This document shows positions 1 to 4,940 of a stretch of 6,781 bases of DNA, in pieces; within the stretch, counting starts at the first letter, position 1; every line of letters begins with the position of its first letter. A program made the translations under genes and the position numbers. Source of the stretch: an uncultured Microcoleaceae cyanobacterium (GTDB lineage Bacteria; Cyanobacteriota; Cyanobacteriia; Cyanobacteriales; Microcoleaceae). The stretch is taken from the NCBI GenBank assembly GCA_938083405.1, contig CALKCV010000113.1, forward strand, positions 1-6,781. Direction: 5' to 3'. The notes below the pieces were generated by a model. It was given only the letters and a program-made list of their open reading frames with translations, was not told the DNA's origin and searched no databases.

Positions 1-40
1 TTATTAATTATTAATTATTAATTATTAATTATTAATTATT
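1..40. repeat. AT-only heptanucleotide tandem repeat (TTATTAA)n
   Basis: Five exact copies of TTATTAA occupy 1-35 and a partial sixth (TTATT) ends at 40. The array touches the window edge and may continue outside. It begins 13 bases downstream of the truA stop codon. Short tandem heptamer repeats of this kind (STRR-like) are common between genes in filamentous cyanobacteria. No hairpin plus T-run that would act as a terminator for truA is visible here. Copy number is probably variable between strains, which is inference. Confidence 0.9.
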
Positions 41-53
41 TAGTAAACCGACG

Positions 54-872
54 TTACTCGTTCCCTAAAATAAATTTGGGCATGGTGTCGTACCACAGGA
101 AGGGGGGGCAGGGAAAATCTGGGTAGCCCACTCGCAGCAGGCAGAGCCCGCAAGCAGGGGCGGAATATTTTACCGCCTCTCGGTCTTGGTTGACCCAAAT
201 TTCTTTGAAGTTATCGAGCGATCGCTCTTTTCGCCCCACTTCTACCAGCATTCCCACCAGCAGTCGCATCATCCCATAGAGAAATCCACTCGCTTGAACT
301 TCTATGGTTACAAACTGCCCTTGTCGAATACATTCTACCTCTTGCACTTCCACCCAAGAATGAGGACGAGAAGAGCCCGCTCTTTGAAAAGCCTCTAAAT
401 CGTGATGGCCAATTAGCGGTTTTAAAGCTTCCTGGATTAAGTATTCGTCTAAAGGGGCGCGATAGTAATGCCAAACAAAGGGCCTAATAAACAAATTAGG
501 TCGTTTGTCTGTATAGAGGATATAGCGATAGCGACGCCAAATTGCACAGAAGCGTGCGTGCCAGTCTGGTTCTACCCCGACAGATGCCCGAATGAGAACA
601 TCTTGAGGCAGTCTGGAGTTCAGTATAGTGGCCCATTTTTCTGCCGGAATTGGACCCTTGACATCAAAATGGGCCACTTGAGCGGCTGCATGAACTCCCG
701 CATCAGTTCTGCCGGCGGCGTGCAAAGTTACAGGACGATCGACTACGGCCGAAATCGTGTTTTCGATCTCTTCCTGAACCGTCCGCTGTTTTACTTGTCT
801 TTGCCACCCATGAAAATTGGTTCCTTGATATTGAATGACAAGAGCAACGCGCGAAACATCGGAATCAGTCAT
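54..872 (-). CDS. truA: tRNA pseudouridine(38-40) synthase TruA
   Basis: TruA converts uridine to pseudouridine at positions 38-40 of the tRNA anticodon stem-loop in the cytoplasm. The 272-residue product is close to the usual family length. It has the N-terminal core ending in FHGWQRQ (about residues 20-26) and the catalytic motif GRTDAGVHA, with the nucleophilic aspartate at about residue 57. The RRYRY segment (about 113-117) carries the conserved active-site tyrosine, and the C-terminal PACGLCLLRVGYP motif lies near 239-251. The ATG at 872 is the only sensible start: no in-frame GTG or TTG lies between it and the conserved core. No Shine-Dalgarno sequence precedes it. It is the last gene of the cluster here, 246 bp downstream of rplQ, and a promoter-like sequence lies directly upstream. 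In other cyanobacteria rplM and rpsI usually follow; they would lie beyond the left edge. Confidence 0.97.
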   Translation of the reverse strand: MTDSDVSRVALVIQYQGTNFHGWQRQVKQRTVQEEIENTISAVVDRPVTLHAAGRTDAGVHAAAQVAHFDVKGPIPAEKWATILNSRLPQDVLIRASVGVEPDWHARFCAIWRRYRYILYTDKRPNLFIRPFVWHYYRAPLDEYLIQEALKPLIGHHDLEAFQRAGSSRPHSWVEVQEVECIRQGQFVTIEVQASGFLYGMMRLLVGMLVEVGRKERSLDNFKEIWVNQDREAVKYSAPACGLCLLRVGYPDFPCPPFLWYDTMPKFILGNE

Positions 873-885
873 TGGGGGTTTTCAA

Positions 886-914
886 ATTATAGTTTTCTAG
901 TTACCACTTGGGAA
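886..914 (-). promoter_or_regulatory. candidate sigma-70-type promoter for truA
   Basis: A perfect TATAAT -10 box (complement of 886-891) is preceded after 17 bases by TTCCCA (complement of 909-914), which matches four of six -35 consensus positions. Transcription would start near 879, leaving only about 6-7 bases before the truA ATG at 872. That would fit the missing Shine-Dalgarno sequence, but the mapping is inferred from sequence only. Confidence 0.45.
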
Positions 915-941
915 AAACTCAAACTTTTAATTTTTCCACCC

Positions 942-961
942 CAAGTAGGGACAAGTAGGGA
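942..961. repeat. two tandem copies of a 10-mer
   Basis: CAAGTAGGGA occurs at 942-951 and again at 952-961, directly abutting, in the rplQ-truA spacer. The surrounding stretch also contains an imperfect inverted repeat (ACTTGGG at 906-912 with CCCAAGT at about 940-946). No function can be assigned. Confidence 0.8.
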
Positions 962-977
962 ATTTAGAACAGTTTTT

Positions 978-1091
978 GGGTGCATCTCATATTTGCCTGT
1001 CTTCTTTTTCTGCCCGCTAACAACTGACAACGTTCCAACGTTCCAAAAACCAGTAAGTTATTGGTTTTGTTAATTCTTGAGATGCACTCCC
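978..1091. mobile_element. MITE-like element between rplQ and truA
   Basis: A 114-bp stretch is bounded by inverted ends: GGGTGCATCTCA at 978-989, and TGAGATGCACTCCC at 1078-1091. Ten bases (GTGCATCTCA) match perfectly, or 12 if a two-base gap is allowed. The hexamer GTTTTT stands immediately outside both ends (972-977 and 1092-1097), as a target-site duplication would. Inside are an abutting duplicated octamer AACGTTCC (1029-1044) and an AAAACCA/TGGTTTT stem of seven pairs (about 1046-1068). There is no coding capacity, so if mobile it would need a transposase from elsewhere. The hexamer is T-rich and could match by chance, so this remains a candidate. Confidence 0.5.
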
Positions 1092-1118
1092 GTTTTTGGC
1101 TTTTCTTTTCCCGCCAGT

Positions 1119-1469
1119 TTAAACCAGTTCTATAATCGCCATTTTGGAATTGTCTCCTCGACGGTTAACTGTTCGTACGATCCTAGTATATCCCCCATTC
1201 CTAGAACCGTATTGTGCTTGAACTCCTTCAAATAAAGAGTGAACGATGTCTTTATCGTAGAGATAGCCAAGGGCTTGTCGGCGAGATGCTAAAGAGCCGT
1301 CTTTGGCTAGGGTAATCATTTTTTCGGCTTCCGCCCGCACTGCCTTGGCACGGGTTAGGGTTGTAGTAATTCTACCATGTTTGATTAATTCGGTAGCTAG
1401 CGATCGCAACAGGGCGCGACGAGCATCTGCTGGTTTGCCTAGTTTTGGCGTTTTACAACGGTGACGCAT
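1119..1469 (-). CDS. rplQ: 50S ribosomal protein L17
   Basis: L17 is a component of the large ribosomal subunit. The product is 116 residues, the usual bacterial length, and begins MRHRCKTPKLGKPADARRAL as L17 does. The family signature stretch (ITTTLTRAKAVRAEAEKMIT, about residues 34-53) is intact, as is the C-terminal RIVRTVNRRGDNSKMAIIEL block. The ATG at 1469 has a clear AAGGAG ribosome-binding site nine bases upstream. It follows rpoA after a 211-bp spacer holding a G-rich tract near the rpoA stop, a 14-bp palindrome (1527-1540, GAAAAC/GTTTTC arms), and a 6-bp inverted repeat (1580-1585 with 1599-1604). No convincing promoter was seen in that spacer, so readthrough from rpoA is the simplest expectation. 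Confidence 0.98.
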   Translation of the reverse strand: MRHRCKTPKLGKPADARRALLRSLATELIKHGRITTTLTRAKAVRAEAEKMITLAKDGSLASRRQALGYLYDKDIVHSLFEGVQAQYGSRNGGYTRIVRTVNRRGDNSKMAIIELV

Positions 1470-1478
1470 AATTTTTTT

Positions 1479-1484
1479 CTCCTT
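1479..1484 (-). promoter_or_regulatory. ribosome-binding site of rplQ
   Basis: AAGGAG on the minus strand, nine bases before the rplQ ATG. It is one of only three strong Shine-Dalgarno matches in the window. Confidence 0.85.
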
Positions 1485-1644
1485 AACTTTTCGAGCTTTG
1501 CTGTTTTACTTTTACTGTTTTACTAGGAAAACTTGTTTTCAAGCAACTTGGATTGCAAAAAACCATCTGCTAAACATTACCAGTTCCATTTAATTATTAA
1601 CTGGCTATCTGGAATAATTGCTGCTATTAACTCCGGCACATTCA

Positions 1645-1676
1645 CCCTTCCAAAACCCCCATTAATCCCCCTCCCC
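1645..1676 (-). other. G-rich tract (possible quadruplex) just after rpoA
   Basis: Read on the coding (minus) strand, four runs of three to five G occur in 32 bases, separated by loops of 1, 6 and 8 bases, starting five bases after the rpoA stop codon. This nearly fits the usual G-quadruplex rule, although the last loop is slightly long. It lies in the transcribed spacer between rpoA and rplQ and might affect transcript stability or elongation; that is inference. C-rich and G-rich spacer runs are also ordinary low-complexity sequence in cyanobacteria. Confidence 0.35.
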
Positions 1677-1680
1677 AAAA

Positions 1681-2625
1681 TTAAGGAGCTTGAGTCGGTC
1701 TTTCTAGCGGCAAAGTAATCCCCAGCCGTTTTTGTAGGGCTTCTATTACTTCTTCTGCAGACTTTTGACCGAAGTTTTTGATTTCCAAAAGGTCTTCTTG
1801 GCTGTACTCCAGTAAATCTGCTACGGAATTAATTTGAGCCCTTTTGAGGCAGTTATAAGCTCGAACCGATAGATTTAATTCTTCAATCGGAATTTGACTG
1901 GTTGGGTCTGTATCTGCTCCAGAATCTGGTTTTTCCACCAAGGAAAGATCCTTAAGCGGTTCAAATAACTCCACCAAAATACGAGCCGCTTGACTCATAG
2001 CATCTTGGGGTGTATAGCTCCCATTGGTCCAGATTTCCATAATCAATCGGTCTAGATCGCTCGAACCACCTATGCGAGCATCCTCAACAATGTAGTTTAC
2101 TTTGCGCACTGGCATAAACATGGCATCTATTTGGAGAAAATCCAAAGCTGCCAGTCGATCCCGAGAGCGATCTACCGCTCGATAGCCAATGCCTTTTTCT
2201 ATCCTAAACTCCATTTCCAGAACTGAATTGGGAGATAAAGTAGCAATATATTGACTGCGATTGATAATTTCTACCTCTGAAGGTACGTCGAAGCGATCGG
2301 CAGTAACAGTTGCAGGCCCCTCTACACGCACCCGACCAATTTGTGGTTGATTAGAATGGGTTTTTAATACCACCTCCTTCATATTCAGTAATATTTCTAA
2401 AACATCTTCCCGTACCCCGACAATCGTCGCAAACTCGTGATTTACCCCTGCAATTCTGACTGATGTTACCGCTGTTCCTTCTAAATTCGATAACAGAACT
2501 CGTCTTAGTGCATTTCCCACCGTAGTAGCTTGACCGCGAGCCAGGGGTTCGATTATAAATTTTCCGTACTGACTGCGAGCTTTATCAGTGGTCGATTCTA
2601 CACATTCAATATGAAACTGCGCCAC
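1681..2625 (-). CDS. rpoA: DNA-directed RNA polymerase subunit alpha
   Basis: The alpha subunit dimerises to nucleate RNA polymerase assembly and contacts activators and UP elements. The product is 314 residues from a GTG start at 2625, a normal cyanobacterial length. The N-terminal domain spans about 1-228, including YGKFIIEPLARGQATTVGNALRR near 20-42. A short variable linker follows (about 229-245), then the C-terminal domain (about 246-305). In the latter, SVRAYNCLKRA carries R255 and N258, which correspond to DNA-contact residues R265 and N268 of the E. coli protein. An in-frame ATG lies 21 bases further upstream (2646). The GTG is preferred because cyanobacterial alpha subunits begin (M)AQFxIECVES and because a strong Shine-Dalgarno sequence sits between the ATG and the GTG. 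Unusually, a terminator and a 377-bp spacer separate it from rpsK, so it probably needs its own promoter, which I could not pinpoint. Confidence 0.97.
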   Translation of the reverse strand: MAQFHIECVESTTDKARSQYGKFIIEPLARGQATTVGNALRRVLLSNLEGTAVTSVRIAGVNHEFATIVGVREDVLEILLNMKEVVLKTHSNQPQIGRVRVEGPATVTADRFDVPSEVEIINRSQYIATLSPNSVLEMEFRIEKGIGYRAVDRSRDRLAALDFLQIDAMFMPVRKVNYIVEDARIGGSSDLDRLIMEIWTNGSYTPQDAMSQAARILVELFEPLKDLSLVEKPDSGADTDPTSQIPIEELNLSVRAYNCLKRAQINSVADLLEYSQEDLLEIKNFGQKSAEEVIEALQKRLGITLPLERPTQAP

Positions 2626-2631
2626 GGAGAG

Positions 2632-2640
2632 ACCTCCCTT
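2632..2640 (-). promoter_or_regulatory. ribosome-binding site that fixes the rpoA start
   Basis: AAGGGAGGT on the minus strand contains GGAGGT, six bases before the GTG at 2625. It lies inside the first codons of a version starting at the ATG at 2646, so it argues for the GTG start. Confidence 0.8.
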
Positions 2641-2698
2641 GAACATTGAACCCCCAGAGTGAATGAATTTTTTTTGCTGCTACAACTGGACGATCGTA

Positions 2699-2802
2699 GC
2701 ACTTACGCACTCATAACGTCTTTTTTTGTCATTGCGAGCCACAGCGCGCGCAATTCTCCAATCGATTGTTTTCGTCGAGCGCGCGTAAGTCCTTGTAAGT
2801 GC
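2699..2802. mobile_element. MITE/REP-like palindromic element upstream of rpoA
   Basis: Inverted ends GCACTTAC (2699-2706) and GTAAGTGC (2795-2802) enclose the stretch. A second nested pair, ACTTACGC (2701-2708) and GCGTAAGT (2783-2790), also matches over eight bases. Inside, TCATTGCGAGC at about 2729-2739 followed by a GCAATTCTCC block resembles the widespread intergenic REP family with TCATTGCGAGC...GCAATCTC, and GATTGTTTTCGTCGAGCG near 2764 looks like its decayed opposite arm. The resemblance is from memory and not searched. No transposase is encoded, and no convincing target-site duplication was found. Confidence 0.5.
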
Positions 2803-2821
2803 AACATTTAACCCTTCTAAT

Positions 2822-2923
2822 TGCTATGCTTTGAATCTCTATGGCATCACCTCCACAGGTAATGGCAGAGCGAACCGCTGCGGCGAAGCTCGAATCATCT
2901 TCGAGCGTCTTCCCTGTCTCCAT
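2822..2923 (-). pseudogene. possible remnant of an ADP-ribosylglycohydrolase gene
   Basis: A minus-strand reading frame here encodes SSFAAAVRSAITCGGDA followed by IEIQSIA. This resembles the C-terminal part of ADP-ribosylglycohydrolases (DraG/ARH family), which typically reads SFeeAvrxAvxlGGDxDTIAxIAGAIAG, with GGDxDT binding metal. Here the DT of the motif is replaced by IE, the following GAIAG is absent, and the frame runs into the repeat element downstream. Upstream the same frame reads into the terminator's T-run, so nothing of the rest of the gene remains. It is far too short to be functional. The resemblance covers only about 25 residues and was recognised by eye, so it may be coincidence. 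If real, it is a piece of a foreign or relocated gene stranded in a ribosomal operon. Confidence 0.33.
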
Positions 2924-2940
2924 CAGACTTGCATAACAAA

Positions 2941-2995
2941 AACAAAAAAAAGAGCGCTCGCGATCGCCTTACGAAGAAGAAGGCGATCGCGAGCG
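2941..2995 (-). terminator. strong intrinsic terminator after rpsK
   Basis: A perfect 16-bp inverted repeat (2955-2970 with 2980-2995) has a nine-base loop and is followed on the minus strand by a run of eight T (in 2943-2952) and more T-rich sequence. It begins seven bases after the rpsK stop codon. Each arm contains a full HIP1 octamer GCGATCGC (2960-2967, 2983-2990). It should end or attenuate transcripts coming from rpmJ-rpsM-rpsK before rpoA. Confidence 0.9.
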
Positions 2996-3002
2996 AACTA
3001 TA

Positions 3003-3398
3003 TTAGACTCGACGCCTCTTGGGTGGACGGCAGCCGTTGTGAGGAATTGGGGTAATATCTCGAATAAGGGTTATTTCTAATCCTGCCGCTTGTAAGGCCC
3101 TTATTGCTGTTTCTCTACCAGAACCCGGCCCGCTTACCATTACTTCTATTTGGCGCATACCTTGGTCTCCCGCACGGCGAGCGGCATTTTCTGCTGCTGT
3201 TTGAGCAGCATAAGGAGTGCCTTTCTTAGCACCTTTAAAGCCACTCGAACCGGCTGATGCCCAAGAAATCACCTCGCCATTAAGATCGGTAATTGTTACA
3301 ATTGTGTTGTTGAAGGTAGACTGAATGTAGGCTACCCCGTTTGGCACATTCTTTTTTTGTTTTTTTGCGCCCGTTTTTTTGCCTGATTGTCGCGCCAT
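3003..3398 (-). CDS. rpsK: 30S ribosomal protein S11
   Basis: S11 sits on the platform of the small subunit and helps shape the mRNA exit/E-site region. The 131-residue product has the basic N-terminus (MARQSGKKTGAKKQKKNV), the conserved core GVAYIQSTFNNTIVTITD (about 21-38), the SSGFKGAKKGTPYAAQ segment (about 51-66), and the C-terminal hallmark HNGCRPPKRRRV (120-131). The ATG at 3398 is the expected start; only weak ribosome-binding similarity precedes it. It lies 283 bp downstream of rpsM, a wide gap for this pair. That gap contains a 10-base tandem repeat, a HIP1 site at 3587-3594, and a long imperfect inverted repeat (3567-3577 with 3613-3621), but no gene. A terminator follows directly. 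Confidence 0.98.
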   Translation of the reverse strand: MARQSGKKTGAKKQKKNVPNGVAYIQSTFNNTIVTITDLNGEVISWASAGSSGFKGAKKGTPYAAQTAAENAARRAGDQGMRQIEVMVSGPGSGRETAIRALQAAGLEITLIRDITPIPHNGCRPPKRRRV

Positions 3399-3462
3399 AG
3401 TTGTCTGTTTAATTTTTTCTGAAGTTAATTGCCTGCTTTTAGGGAGTCCCAGGACATAATCC

Positions 3463-3492
3463 CTTTCTCTTTCTTTCTCTTTCTTTCTCTTT
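3463..3492. repeat. three tandem copies of CTTTCTCTTT
   Basis: Three exact abutting copies of the 10-mer CTTTCTCTTT give a pure pyrimidine tract on the plus strand and a purine tract (AAAGAGAAAG) on the coding strand of rpsK, about 65-95 bases before its start codon. It may change length by replication slippage and could influence the rpsK leader; no regulatory role is shown. Confidence 0.85.
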
Positions 3493-3681
3493 TTTTCTTA
3501 GCTCTAAGCACTGGGTTTACTTGAAGATGGCAATACATCCCTAAGCGATCGGTCCTACTGGAGCTTGGGGACTCTGGCATTACAAAGCGATCGCCCGAAA
3601 CCTGCTATTCTCCCAGACCCCTACCCATTTAATAAAGCGTCTCTAGTGGTAGTTTTCCAGCAGAGAATAAGAGTTGAGAAA

Positions 3682-4065
3682 TTATTTCTTGGCGCTGGCC
3701 TTTTTCTTACCTGCCACCGTTCTGCGGCCTCCTCTACGAGTTCTTGCATTAGTACGAGTTCGCTGACCTCGCACCGGCAGGCCCATTCTATGACGGCGAC
3801 CCCTATAAGTACCAATATCCATCAGACGCTTGATGTTCATGGCTTCGAGACGGCGAAGATCTCCTTCAACTTGATAGTTATCTAGAATCGCCGCACGCAA
3901 AGCAGCCACGTCAGCATCGGTTAAATCCTTAACCCGAGTATCTGGATTCACTCCAGTTGCTGCTAAAATCTCTTGGGAACGGGATAGCCCTATTCCGTAA
4001 ATGTATGTCAGACCTATCTCTACGCGCTTATCGCGCGGCAGGTCAATTCCTGAAATCCTTGCCAT
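3682..4065 (-). CDS. rpsM: 30S ribosomal protein S13
   Basis: S13 is in the head of the small subunit, contacts the P-site tRNA and forms a bridge to the large subunit. The product is 127 residues. It shows the N-terminal MARISGIDLPRDKRVEIGLT block, the helix-two-turn-helix region around GIGLSRSQEILAATGV (about 24-39), and the signature TYRGRRHRMGLPVRGQRTRT (about 86-105) followed by NARTRRG. The C-terminal tail is strongly basic (RRTVAGKKKASAKK). The ATG at 4065 matches the family start; only a weak AAAGA lies upstream. It follows rpmJ by 90 bp, in which a 6-bp perfect inverted repeat (TAGGTA 4119-4124, TACCTA 4137-4142) could form a small stem-loop. It is probably co-transcribed with rpmJ. 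Confidence 0.98.
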   Translation of the reverse strand: MARISGIDLPRDKRVEIGLTYIYGIGLSRSQEILAATGVNPDTRVKDLTDADVAALRAAILDNYQVEGDLRRLEAMNIKRLMDIGTYRGRRHRMGLPVRGQRTRTNARTRRGGRRTVAGKKKASAKK

Positions 4066-4155
4066 TTTTTTTCTTTGTGTTTTGCGACTACGTTTAATGC
4101 TGCTTTCTCATAAGTTCATAGGTAAGCATAGTTCCATACCTACACCAAGCAATGT

Positions 4156-4269
4156 CTAACCCTGACGTTGTTTGTGTTTGGGGTTAGTGCAAATTACCCG
4201 AACCCGACCGTTACGACGGATGATGCGACACTTTTCACAAATTTTTTTGACAGATGCTCTTACTTTCAT
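4156..4269 (-). CDS. rpmJ: 50S ribosomal protein L36 (zinc-binding form)
   Basis: This short gene encodes 37 residues, reading MKVRASVKKICEKC at the start and NPKHKQRQG at the end, the normal length and sequence of bacterial L36. It is the zinc-ribbon (C+) version: cysteines at 11, 14 and 27 and histidine at 32 form the complete metal site. L36 is a small large-subunit protein that helps organise 23S rRNA. The ATG is at 4269 and the stop is TAG. No strong ribosome-binding site is visible. It lies between infA (116 bp upstream) and rpsM, as in most bacteria. A promoter-like sequence 30 bases upstream suggests that rpmJ-rpsM-rpsK can be transcribed separately from infA. Having intact zinc ligands, it is probably the zinc-replete paralogue if a C- copy exists elsewhere. 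Confidence 0.97.
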   Translation of the reverse strand: MKVRASVKKICEKCRIIRRNGRVRVICTNPKHKQRQG

Positions 4270-4298
4270 GCTTATTTTCGCAACACTACAAATTTCGT

Positions 4299-4328
4299 AT
4301 TATATCATTTATTTGGTTTTTTTTACAA
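4299..4328 (-). promoter_or_regulatory. candidate sigma-70-type promoter for rpmJ-rpsM-rpsK
   Basis: A perfect TATAAT (complement of 4299-4304) with TTGTAA (complement of 4323-4328) 18 bases upstream. The expected transcript start is near 4292, giving a leader of about 23 bases before the rpmJ ATG. The surrounding spacer is very AT-rich. Confidence 0.6.
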
Positions 4329-4385
4329 AAACCCCTCAACTTTAACTAAAAAAATAGCGATGGGAGGAGGTTCGACCGTCTGTTT

Positions 4386-4610
4386 TTACTTTTTACGAAG
4401 ACGATAGGTGATTCTGCCTTTGGTCAGGTCGTAAGGAGTTAACTCCACTTTCACGCGATCGCCCGGCAGAATCTTGATGTAATTTCTACGGATTTTCCCT
4501 GAAATATGGGCTAATACGTTAAACCCATTGTCCAGATCTACCCTAAACATTGCATTGGGAAGTGATTCGGTCACTGTCCCTTCCATTTCAATTAAGTCTT
4601 GTTTAGCCAA
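4386..4610 (-). CDS. infA: translation initiation factor IF-1
   Basis: IF-1 binds the A site of the 30S subunit during initiation and assists IF-2 and IF-3. The 74-residue product is one OB-fold/S1-type domain: QDLIEMEGTVTESLPNAMFR near the start, GFNVLAHISGKIRRNYIKIL in the middle, and GDRVKVELTPYDLTKGRITYR at the end. The start codon is TTG at 4610. An in-frame stop lies only two codons upstream (TAA at 4614-4616). The first internal ATG (residue 9) would remove the first strand of the fold, so TTG is effectively forced. An AGAGGT Shine-Dalgarno match stands eight bases upstream. No map gene separates adk from infA here, unlike in several other bacteria. Confidence 0.97.
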   Translation of the reverse strand: MAKQDLIEMEGTVTESLPNAMFRVDLDNGFNVLAHISGKIRRNYIKILPGDRVKVELTPYDLTKGRITYRLRKK

Positions 4611-4940
4611 CTGTTAAAACCTCTAAGTTGCAAATAAGCGCTCCTTATAGCTGAAGAGAACTCCACTTATGGGAGCGGCTCATTTACATATCTTATCAAA
4701 AGTTGTTGATTTTTAGCGTTCTCTAAGCATTTATGCCCTTTTCGGGGTTTTTTTGGCTTTAATTTGCCTAATTTTTCCTTTTGGACATCAATGCCAGTAT
4801 AGTTTTACAGCAGTAGCGATCGCCTCCCATCATCGGAGCCATGGATAGATTTGGGCCATCCACATTTTTCACAACTCCTGTAGTTTGGCAATTTCACAGC
4901 TTCCCTACCGCTCGATCTGCCCGCCAATAGAATACCATCT
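4611..4940. other. 330-bp adk-infA spacer
   Basis: No gene is supported in this stretch. It contains a HIP1 site (4816-4823), a lone -10-like TATACT (complement of 4796-4801) without a -35 partner, and a 6-bp inverted repeat with a 27-base loop in the infA leader (CGCTCC 4639-4644, GGAGCG 4672-4677). A minus-strand micro-frame of 11 codons after an AGGAG-like site (ATG near 4870) is too short to call. No terminator was recognised after adk. Loss of a map gene at this position could explain the length, but no Map-like coding sequence is visible. Confidence 0.7.
4619..4624 (-). promoter_or_regulatory. ribosome-binding site that supports the TTG start of infA
   Basis: AGAGGT on the minus strand, eight bases before the TTG codon at 4610. 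Together with the in-frame TAA between it and the start codon, it settles the start. Confidence 0.7.

Larger units (their letters stand above)
2626..3002. other. 377-bp rpsK-rpoA spacer
   Basis: From the rpsK end, the spacer holds an intrinsic terminator (2941-2995), a possible gene remnant (2822-2923) containing a 7-bp stem-loop (GCTCGAA/TTCGAGC, 2888-2906), a MITE/REP-like element (2699-2802), an A-rich stretch on the coding strand, and the rpoA ribosome-binding site. I saw no complete gene and no clear -35/-10 pair for rpoA. In many bacteria this junction is short or holds rpsD; here it appears to have been expanded by insertions. Confidence 0.8.

Noticed and set aside
1..40. CRISPR-like array
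   Set aside because: The seven-base units abut without spacers, so it is a simple tandem repeat.
468..1073. 201-codon open frame on the plus strand
   Set aside because: It lies mostly antisense to truA, continues into repeat-bearing spacer, and its translation has no recognisable domain; it is a shadow of the truA frame.
2729..2923. 64-codon minus-strand frame as an intact small gene
   Set aside because: It runs through the repeat element, has no ribosome-binding site of note, and only its first half resembles a protein family; treated as a possible remnant.
4168..4407. 79-codon open frame on the plus strand
   Set aside because: It is antisense to rpmJ and to the AT-rich promoter spacer, with low-complexity Phe/Tyr-rich translation; rpmJ on the other strand is clearly real.
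4736..4754. Plus-strand terminator-like CCCTTTTCGGGG with a T-run
   Set aside because: The stem is only about three pairs and no plus-strand gene exists to be terminated; on the minus strand there is no T-run after the hairpin.
4796..4801. TATACT as the infA promoter
   Set aside because: No -35-like hexamer at suitable spacing and about 180 bases from the gene; mentioned only in the spacer description.
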